From: an uncultured Oscillospiraceae bacterium
Lineage (GTDB): Bacteria; Bacillota; Clostridia; Oscillospirales; Ruminococcaceae
Length of the DNA: 43,843 nucleotides
Direction: 5' to 3'
Assembly (NCBI GenBank): GCA_900539195.1
Contig: UQBC01000020.1
Span: 1 to 43,843, forward strand
The position numbers and the translations under genes were made by a program. The first letter of the stretch is position 1; each line of letters starts with the position of its first letter. Of this stretch, positions 38,885 through 43,843 are shown piece by piece. The notes under the pieces are model-generated. The model searched no databases. It was given only the letters and a program-made list of their open reading frames with translations, and had not been told where the DNA came from.

Positions 38885-40108
38885 TCAATAATCAAGAACT
38901 CTTATTCGACCGAGCACCTTGTCACCGAGCTTTGCAACAGCCTCGTTGCAATCCTTTTCGCTGATAGCGGGAGTAATAAACGCAAGCTCGCCGTCCGGAG
39001 CGCCTTTTCTTGTAAGATAGCTTACCTTGCCAAACAGAGCCTCAGCCTCGTCCTTTGAAACGCCGTTTACACGGATGTAATTTTCAAGAACGATCTTGTC
39101 TGTATCCTCTATGAAGTCCTGATCGCTGTCCTCCCAGTAAAGCGACTTACTCGATGAGTTCATCTTCACAGCGATAACAACATCGGCTACAACCGCACTT
39201 GCCGTCGGGAGCTTGCCAGCACCCTTGCCGTAGAATACAACATCGCCCGTAGAGTCGCCTCTTACGAGTATTGCGTTGAACACATCGTTAACGCCTGCAA
39301 GCTGGCTGTCCTCGTGGATAAATGCAGGGCAAACCATAACAGCTACCTTGCCGTCATCCTGTCTTGAAGCCCAGCCGATAAGCTTTATCGAGCCGCCGAA
39401 ATTCTCACAGTATGCAACATCCTCAGGTGTGATCTTCGTGATACCTTCGGTATGGATATTATCCGGATAAACGTGCTTGCCGAACGAAAGAGATGCAAGT
39501 ATGCAGATCTTTCTGCAAGCGTCGATACCGTCAACATCGGCAGAGGGGTTACGCTCGGCATAGCCAAGTTCCTGAGCCGTCTTTAATGCGTCGTCAAACG
39601 CCATGTTGTCACGGATCATCTTTGTAAGTATAAAGTTTGTAGTACCGTTTAAGATACCTGCAATTTCATCTATGCGGTTAGCCGAAAGGCACTGGTGAAG
39701 CGGTCTTATAATCGGGATACCGCCGCCTACGCTCGCCTCGAAGAAGAAGTTTACACCCTTCTCGTGTGCGATTTTCAGAAGCTCTGCGCCCTTCTTGGCA
39801 ACAAGCTCCTTGTTTGATGTTACAACGCTCTTTCCTGCAAGAAGCGAAGACTTTACAAAATCGTATGAAGGCTTGATACCGCCTATAACCTCAACCACAA
39901 CCGAAATTTCAGGGTCGTTCAGTATAACGTTGAAGTCCTTTACAAACTTGTCTTTATAAGGACTATCGGGGAAATCACGCAGATCAAGAATATACTTTAT
40001 CTCTATCTCCTGACCGGCCTTCTTTAAAAGACCTTCCTTATTCTTCTCAATAACCTCGACTGTGCCTGAACCTACGACGCCGTAGCCGAGAACTGCAATT
40101 TTTGCCAT
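38885..40108 (-). CDS. hom: Homoserine dehydrogenase
   Basis: NAD(P)-dependent reduction of aspartate semialdehyde to homoserine, the branch to threonine and methionine. N-terminal GYGVVGSGTVEVI cofactor loop, the core NELVAKKGAELLKIAHEKG (Lys residue of the active site nearby), and GILNGTTNFILTKM, AELGYAERNPSADVDGIDACRK-type substrate motif. The last ~75 residues look like a regulatory ACT domain (YIRVNGVSKDEAEALF...RIRVLDY). 407 aa. It is the first gene after the promoter at 40154-40182 and heads a nine-gene run to polC; I see no SAM or T-box riboswitch in its short leader. Confidence 0.97.
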   Translation of the reverse strand: MAKIAVLGYGVVGSGTVEVIEKNKEGLLKKAGQEIEIKYILDLRDFPDSPYKDKFVKDFNVILNDPEISVVVEVIGGIKPSYDFVKSSLLAGKSVVTSNKELVAKKGAELLKIAHEKGVNFFFEASVGGGIPIIRPLHQCLSANRIDEIAGILNGTTNFILTKMIRDNMAFDDALKTAQELGYAERNPSADVDGIDACRKICILASLSFGKHVYPDNIHTEGITKITPEDVAYCENFGGSIKLIGWASRQDDGKVAVMVCPAFIHEDSQLAGVNDVFNAILVRGDSTGDVVFYGKGAGKLPTASAVVADVVIAVKMNSSSKSLYWEDSDQDFIEDTDKIVLENYIRVNGVSKDEAEALFGKVSYLTRKGAPDGELAFITPAISEKDCNEAVAKLGDKVLGRIRVLDY

Positions 40109-40153
40109 TGAAAACTATCCTCCGTTTTCTTTTGTTCGATTTATACAGTTCTA

Positions 40154-40182
40154 AGTATATCATGATTTCATACTCATGTCAA
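40154..40182 (-). promoter_or_regulatory. Promoter of the hom-pyrH-...-polC operon
   Basis: Minus strand: TTGACA (40177-40182), 17-bp spacer, TATACT (40154-40159) with extended -10 TGA. The leader is about 40 nt. Confidence 0.85.
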
Positions 40183-40312
40183 GGTAAAATGACTTCAACT
40201 CTTCTTTTGAAAAACAAAAATAACAGACTTCATTACACCGGTACCTTTTTCGATTTTTATATTTATTATACAATTTTATGGAATATCCTCACATCATAAC
40301 TGCCTTTTTTTC

Positions 40313-40332
40313 CACAACTGTTGACTGTTGTG
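40313..40332. promoter_or_regulatory. Candidate operator at the envelope-operon promoter
   Basis: CACAAC (40313-40318), 8 bp, GTTGTG (40327-40332): an inverted repeat centred on the -35 box. The same stretch also contains a tandem ACTGTTG ACTGTTG. Either could bind a regulator. Confidence 0.45.
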
Positions 40333-40349
40333 CCTTGCCTTGATATAAT
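40321..40349 (+). promoter_or_regulatory. Promoter of the SH3-like / transglutaminase / deacetylase operon
   Basis: TTGACT (40321-40326), 17-bp spacer, TATAAT (40344-40349) with extended -10 TGA. Confidence 0.85.
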
Positions 40350-40409
40350 AGTATACAGACTTTTTAAGCACAAAGCCATATTACTTACAAAAAAAGGAGA
40401 TAATGTATC

Positions 40410-40880
40410 TTGGGAAAAGCAACCGACACACTTATAGGCATCGGCGGTGCAATGTTACTTATATTGGCAGTCGTAATGTCTTTAAACAATAAAACAACTT
40501 CTACCTCAAATGGCACAGATACAAGCAATGTTTCCGTTCCTGCCACCACACCGTACACACCGCCGACCACTACAATACCGACTCCCGAAACCACTTTGCC
40601 TTCTACTTCTGCACAGACGACAACGCCGGCTACTACCAAATCACCCGAAACCACACCTGAAACTGCAACAGATCCTCTTGAGTGGACAGAAAACGCAGTC
40701 AGCGGCACAATGTATGTAAATCAATCCTGCTATAGCAGAACGAGGGCAATAATGGGTTCCGATACAGTCAGAGGGTATTCATATGGAGATGTTGTAACCG
40801 TTGTTGCCGTAACAGACACAGGTTATTACAAATTGGATAACGGAGAATATATCCACGGAGATTATCTCAGCGAAAGCTGA
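40410..40880 (+). CDS. Membrane-anchored SH3-like domain protein
   Basis: The 156-aa protein has an N-terminal membrane helix (about residues 8-24, LIGIGGAMLLILAVVMS), a Thr/Pro-rich spacer (about 28-88) and a small C-terminal beta domain (SGTMYVNQSCYSRTRAIMGS... GDVVTVVAVTDTGYYKLDNGEYIHGDYL) that reads like a bacterial SH3 domain, often peptidoglycan-binding. No enzyme motif is present. The start is TTG 40410, about 9 bp after AAAGGAGA; an ATG at 40403 is in another frame. It leads an operon of three extracytoplasmic proteins, so a role in the cell envelope is likely but unproven. Confidence 0.8.
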   Translation: MGKATDTLIGIGGAMLLILAVVMSLNNKTTSTSNGTDTSNVSVPATTPYTPPTTTIPTPETTLPSTSAQTTTPATTKSPETTPETATDPLEWTENAVSGTMYVNQSCYSRTRAIMGSDTVRGYSYGDVVTVVAVTDTGYYKLDNGEYIHGDYLSES

Positions 40881-40910
40881 TAATAATTGTCGTTAAGACA
40901 AGGAGCAAAT

Positions 40911-42239
40911 TTGGATTTCATTATAAACAGAAAAACGCCTGCATTATTCCTCACTTTGATAACGCTTTTCGCTTTACCGACTTTCTGCTTTGCCGAAAGT
41001 AATGATAATTCTTCGGACGAAATCGTAAAAAAGCCTGAAAAATGCTATGAGCTTGTTACCGGGGAAAATGAGGAATACTACAGCAAGATCACGATAAACA
41101 GCCGCTCTGTATTGGTGGAAGGTTGTTATAAGAACGACCCCGTTACGGATATTTCATTTCAGAACTGCGGTACTGTTTCATCAACTCTTAAGGTAAACCC
41201 GGACGGGACATTCACCTCTGTACTTAACCCTTCCGAGCCTATAGGAAGCTCCGACCGCATCGTTATCACGCTGAAATCGGGAGCAATGCTGAGTTACCTT
41301 ATAATGTATGACGATAACCGCTACTTCCCCGACAACAAGCTCGGCGAACAGAATCTTTCGGTACTTGAAAAAGCAGTACCGACCTCCGCAAAATCGTGGG
41401 CAGGCTATGTCACTGATGAGCTTACGGAAGAAAGCGTGAAACAGACGCTTGACGAAATCGCATATCTTGCAGATTACATTGCAGGCGATATCAAAGACGA
41501 ATACAAGAAGCTCGAAGCGATAGCGAAATGGGTATCCGACAATATCTATTACGACTGTGACGCAAGAGAAAATTCGGTAACTCAGTCCGAAATATGCATA
41601 AAGAATGTTCTCAAAAGCCGCAAAACAGTATGCGTCGGCTATTCCGCACTTTTCAGCGCACTGTGTGAAGCACAGGGGCTTTATGTCGTAAACGTAAAAG
41701 GTACGGTAACGTCAGACACGGTAGATTACTCCGAGCTTGCAGACGGACCGGTAAACCACGAATGGTGTGCTGCACTGATTGATGACAGATGGATATGGGT
41801 AGACTGCGTATGGAACAGCAACCTGAAATTTAAAAACAACGAGTTTACCTCCTTAGGAGCAAACACCGAAATGTATTTTGATATTTCACCGCTTGCCCTG
41901 TCTTTCGATCATTGCGCCTATCTTGCCGAAAAGAGATATTATTTCCGTGCCGGCGAATATTTCAATCAGTCAGACGAAACCGCCCACGACAGCAGAAATG
42001 AAAGCACCCCCTCGGCAGATACCTCCGTATCGGCAGAAACCTCCGCAGCTACAACCAAGCCTCAGATCTATACCGCTCCCGAAAATTATTCGCCCGTTAC
42101 GAGCGATGTACACGCACAGGAAGACAGCCCGGATAACACAAACAGCCTAATATTGATAGCAGTTCTGTCACTGTTTGTGACTGCAGGGATCGTGATAAAT
42201 GTTATCAATATAAGACAAATAAGAAAAAACAAAAAGTAA
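40911..42239 (+). CDS. Membrane-anchored transglutaminase-like protein
   Basis: Extracytoplasmic transglutaminase/protease-fold protein of 442 aa. A signal peptide (residues 1-28, cleavage after FCFA), an N-terminal beta-rich region, the transglutaminase core with catalytic Cys241 (TVCVGYSALFSAL), His283 (VNHEWC) and Asp298 (WVDCVW), then a Ser/Thr-rich spacer and a C-terminal membrane helix (about 412-432) with a basic tail. It may crosslink, cleave or modify envelope proteins; the substrate is unknown. I start it at TTG 40911, 5 bp after AAGGAG, which puts the signal peptide at the N-terminus; the frame is open to 40887. Confidence 0.85.
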   Translation: MDFIINRKTPALFLTLITLFALPTFCFAESNDNSSDEIVKKPEKCYELVTGENEEYYSKITINSRSVLVEGCYKNDPVTDISFQNCGTVSSTLKVNPDGTFTSVLNPSEPIGSSDRIVITLKSGAMLSYLIMYDDNRYFPDNKLGEQNLSVLEKAVPTSAKSWAGYVTDELTEESVKQTLDEIAYLADYIAGDIKDEYKKLEAIAKWVSDNIYYDCDARENSVTQSEICIKNVLKSRKTVCVGYSALFSALCEAQGLYVVNVKGTVTSDTVDYSELADGPVNHEWCAALIDDRWIWVDCVWNSNLKFKNNEFTSLGANTEMYFDISPLALSFDHCAYLAEKRYYFRAGEYFNQSDETAHDSRNESTPSADTSVSAETSAATTKPQIYTAPENYSPVTSDVHAQEDSPDNTNSLILIAVLSLFVTAGIVINVINIRQIRKNKK

Positions 42240-42256
42240 CCGAAAGGAAAACCACT

Positions 42257-43192
42257 ATGAAAGTAAGACTCACAATCGCTTCTCTTATCGCCGCACTCTG
42301 CCTTGCAGGCTGTTCCTCGCCTGCAAACTCATCACAGTCACCTGCCGAAAGCACAGCTTCATCATCTTCTGCAACTGTAAGCACTGACGGCACATCTGCC
42401 GCACTTGAAAGCAGTTCAACAGACGAAACTGCTCCTTCTGCCGCTTCTTCCGAAAGTACAGAAACATCCGCTGCCGAAACGACCGCTCAGACGGACGAAT
42501 CGGTGTCTTCCACACACGATAGTAACAACAGCGATACAGTAAAACGCATAGACTATGAGCTTGACCCGTCAAAGCCGACAATAGCGATAACATTCGATGA
42601 CGGACCTAATGCCACCACAACTATGGAAGTGCTTGACATACTTGAAAAATATCAGGTCAGGGCATCCTTCTTCCTTATCGGAACAAATATAAACGATGAA
42701 TCCGCAAAGTCGGTCAAGCGTGCATTCGACCTCGGCTGTGACATTGAAAACCACTCTAAAACACACAGCTATATGGATAAAATGACTGCCGATGAAATAA
42801 AAGATGAGATCGCTTATGTAAACGACAAGGTAAAAGAAATCACAGGTACGACCCCAAAGTTCTTCCGTCCGCCCTACATAGCCGTAAACAGCACAATGTA
42901 TGATAACATTGATATGACCTTTATAAGCGGACTCGGATGCAACGATTGGGATGACAAAGTAACAGCAGAATACAGAGCAAAATATCTTGAAAAGAAAGCC
43001 GCTGACGGCGTGATCTTCCTGCTCCACGACGCTGAGGGCAACTCAAAGACTGTTGAAGCACTTGATAAAGCGATCCCGATACTTCTTGAAAAGGGCTTCC
43101 AGTTTGCAACTATAAGCGAGTTATTCGAGCTTAAAGGAGTAGAGATAAGCGGAACAGATACAAATATTTATTCCGAGCTTATCGCAGGATAA
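42257..43192 (+). CDS. Polysaccharide deacetylase lipoprotein (CE4 family)
   Basis: Secreted lipoprotein (lipobox LAGC, Cys19) with a Ser/Thr/Ala/Glu-rich linker to about residue 92, then a NodB-homology domain. CE4 motifs: TFDDGP (112-117, metal Asp and catalytic Asp), ENHSKTH (H166, H170 metal ligands), FRPPY (203-207), the GCNDWDD segment and LLHD (H257). Predicted substrates are N-acetylated peptidoglycan or other acetylated sugars; deacetylation of wall glycan would give lysozyme resistance. ATG follows AAAGGAAAACC. It is 17 bp from the transglutaminase gene. Confidence 0.93.
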   Translation: MKVRLTIASLIAALCLAGCSSPANSSQSPAESTASSSSATVSTDGTSAALESSSTDETAPSAASSESTETSAAETTAQTDESVSSTHDSNNSDTVKRIDYELDPSKPTIAITFDDGPNATTTMEVLDILEKYQVRASFFLIGTNINDESAKSVKRAFDLGCDIENHSKTHSYMDKMTADEIKDEIAYVNDKVKEITGTTPKFFRPPYIAVNSTMYDNIDMTFISGLGCNDWDDKVTAEYRAKYLEKKAADGVIFLLHDAEGNSKTVEALDKAIPILLEKGFQFATISELFELKGVEISGTDTNIYSELIAG

Positions 43193-43201
43193 CAACATCG
43201 G

Positions 43202-43217
43202 TAAGGCTTCAGCCTTA
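43202..43217 (+). other. Short hairpin between deacetylase and cyclophilin genes
   Basis: TAAGGC (43202-43207), TTCA, GCCTTA (43212-43217), followed by TTGACA but no good -10. It may be a weak terminator or processing site. Confidence 0.35.
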
Positions 43218-43259
43218 TTGACATACAGAAAACACAAAATACGAAAGGAATTCAGACCA

Positions 43260-43733
43260 ATGGTAGTTATTGAAATGGAAAACGGCAAAAAGATAAAGAT
43301 AGAGCTTTATCCCGAAATTGCACCTATCACCTGCGCAAACTTTGAAAAGCTCGTTAAAGAGGGCTTTTATGACGGGCTTATCTTCCACCGTGTAATCAGC
43401 GGCTTTATGATTCAGGGCGGCGACCCCGAAGGCACAGGAATGGGCGGCGCAAAGGAAAACATCAAGGGCGAATTTGCTCAGAACGGCGTAAAGAATGATT
43501 TAAAGCACACAAGAGGCGTTATCTCTATGGCTCGTTCGATGATGCCCGACAGTGCAAGCTCACAGTTCTTTATAATGCACAAGGACGCTCCTCATCTCGA
43601 CGGCGGTTATGCCGCTTTCGGCAAGGTAGTTGACGGTATGGACGCAGTTGACGAAATCGCAGATACCGAGGTTGACTGGAACGACAAGCCCACAACTCCT
43701 CAGGTTATGAAAAGAGTTTATATTGAAGACTAA
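43260..43733 (+). CDS. Peptidyl-prolyl cis-trans isomerase, cyclophilin type
   Basis: Cytosolic cyclophilin of 157 aa that speeds prolyl isomerisation during folding. Signature FHRVISGFMIQGGDPEGTGMGG with the catalytic Arg (residue about 40), ISMARSMMPDSASSQFFIM and HLDGGYAAFGKVVDGMD. No signal peptide. The start at ATG 43260 has AAAGG about 11 bp upstream and matches the family N-terminus (VVIEMENGKKIKIELYPEIAP); a longer frame is open to 43218 without support. It could be cotranscribed with the envelope operon. Confidence 0.95.
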   Translation: MVVIEMENGKKIKIELYPEIAPITCANFEKLVKEGFYDGLIFHRVISGFMIQGGDPEGTGMGGAKENIKGEFAQNGVKNDLKHTRGVISMARSMMPDSASSQFFIMHKDAPHLDGGYAAFGKVVDGMDAVDEIADTEVDWNDKPTTPQVMKRVYIED

Positions 43734-43764
43734 CAGCGTTTAAACCACGCAAGGTTTACAGCAC

Positions 43765-43789
43765 AGGCTTCTGTATTAAGCAGAAGCCT
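43765..43789 (+). terminator. Hairpin after the cyclophilin gene
   Basis: AGGCTTCTG (43765-43773), loop TATTAAG, CAGAAGCCT (43781-43789). The stem is 9 bp and perfect, but the downstream sequence is CAGTTTG, not a T-run, so termination is plausible but uncertain. Confidence 0.55.
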
Positions 43790-43843
43790 CAGTTTGTAGA
43801 AAAAGTCTGTATTTATAAAAATAGAGCAAATTCTCTATCCCTA

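Larger units (their letters stand above)
40109..40409. other. Divergent intergenic region
   Basis: About 300 bp between hom (-) and the envelope operon (+). It holds the two promoters described and otherwise only A/T-rich sequence with no credible reading frame or strong hairpin. Confidence 0.6.

Noticed and set aside
40109..40400. Possible SAM or T-box riboswitch before hom
   Set aside because: The predicted leader is only about 40 nt and shows neither a specifier/T-box sequence nor a terminator hairpin.
40385..40708. 107-aa Val-rich minus-strand frame
   Set aside because: Antisense to the Thr/Pro-rich linker of the SH3-like protein; its composition is only the complement of that repeat.
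40410..43192. Horizontal transfer island
   Set aside because: Three Ser/Thr-rich genes look unusual in composition, but codon use and ribosome sites match the neighbours, and no mobile gene, tRNA or direct flanking repeats are seen.

Overview
The window is chromosomal DNA of a low-to-mid GC Gram-positive bacterium, most likely a Clostridia member of the Oscillospirales (Ruminococcus / [Eubacterium] siraeum-like). The grounds are a PolC-type polymerase, a YlmC/YmxH sporulation-family protein, TmcAL, the uppS-cdsA-dxr-rseP-ispG-polC gene order, strong AGGAGG-type ribosome sites, consensus sigma-A promoters with 17-bp spacers and often an extended -10, and a GH5 cellulase lipoprotein. The species assignment is inference. 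I see no phage, transposase, CRISPR array, rRNA or tRNA.

Layout. 85-1777 (-): rpsB-tsf behind a consensus promoter, a structured leader and a dense block of hairpins. 2131-2903 (-): a YlmC-type protein and a DtxR/MntR-type metal regulator. 3243-9055 (+): a complete branched-chain amino-acid ABC transporter (livK, terminator plus second promoter, then livH-M-G-F) followed by a cytidylate-kinase-like protein and a small membrane protein. 9159-11558 (+): an HD-domain protein and a MutS-like ATPase. 11613-12742 (-): an SDR oxidoreductase and a small Smr-domain protein. 12798-22674 (-): the histidine pathway as hisZ-G-D-C-B-H-[zinc ribbon]-A-[membrane protein]-F, a terminator, then a second unit hisI-hisE-GH5 cellulase. 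22848-27293 (-): ATC-hydrolase-family protein, tmcAL, murL and murD2. 27551-40108 (-): hom-pyrH-frr-uppS-cdsA-dxr-rseP-ispG-polC, covering amino-acid, nucleotide, translation, isoprenoid/envelope and replication functions. 40410-43733 (+): an envelope group (SH3-like anchored protein, transglutaminase-like protein, polysaccharide deacetylase lipoprotein) and a cyclophilin.

The most notable biology is the murL-murD2 pair. It predicts that D-glutamate enters peptidoglycan by addition of L-Glu to UDP-MurNAc-L-Ala followed by epimerisation on the nucleotide precursor, the route described in Xanthomonas, instead of from free D-Glu. Supporting this, the MurD-like enzyme lacks the Lys that binds D-Glu in classical MurD. 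Other points are a PolC with two tandem OB-fold domains, a metal regulator with a mixed MntR/DtxR ligand set, palindromic operator candidates at the liv, his, SDR and envelope-operon promoters, a cellulase gene translationally coupled to hisE, and two intergenic blocks built from consecutive short hairpins.

Terminators, promoters and operators were read by eye. Starts were moved from the longest reading frame wherever a ribosome site or family alignment supported another codon.
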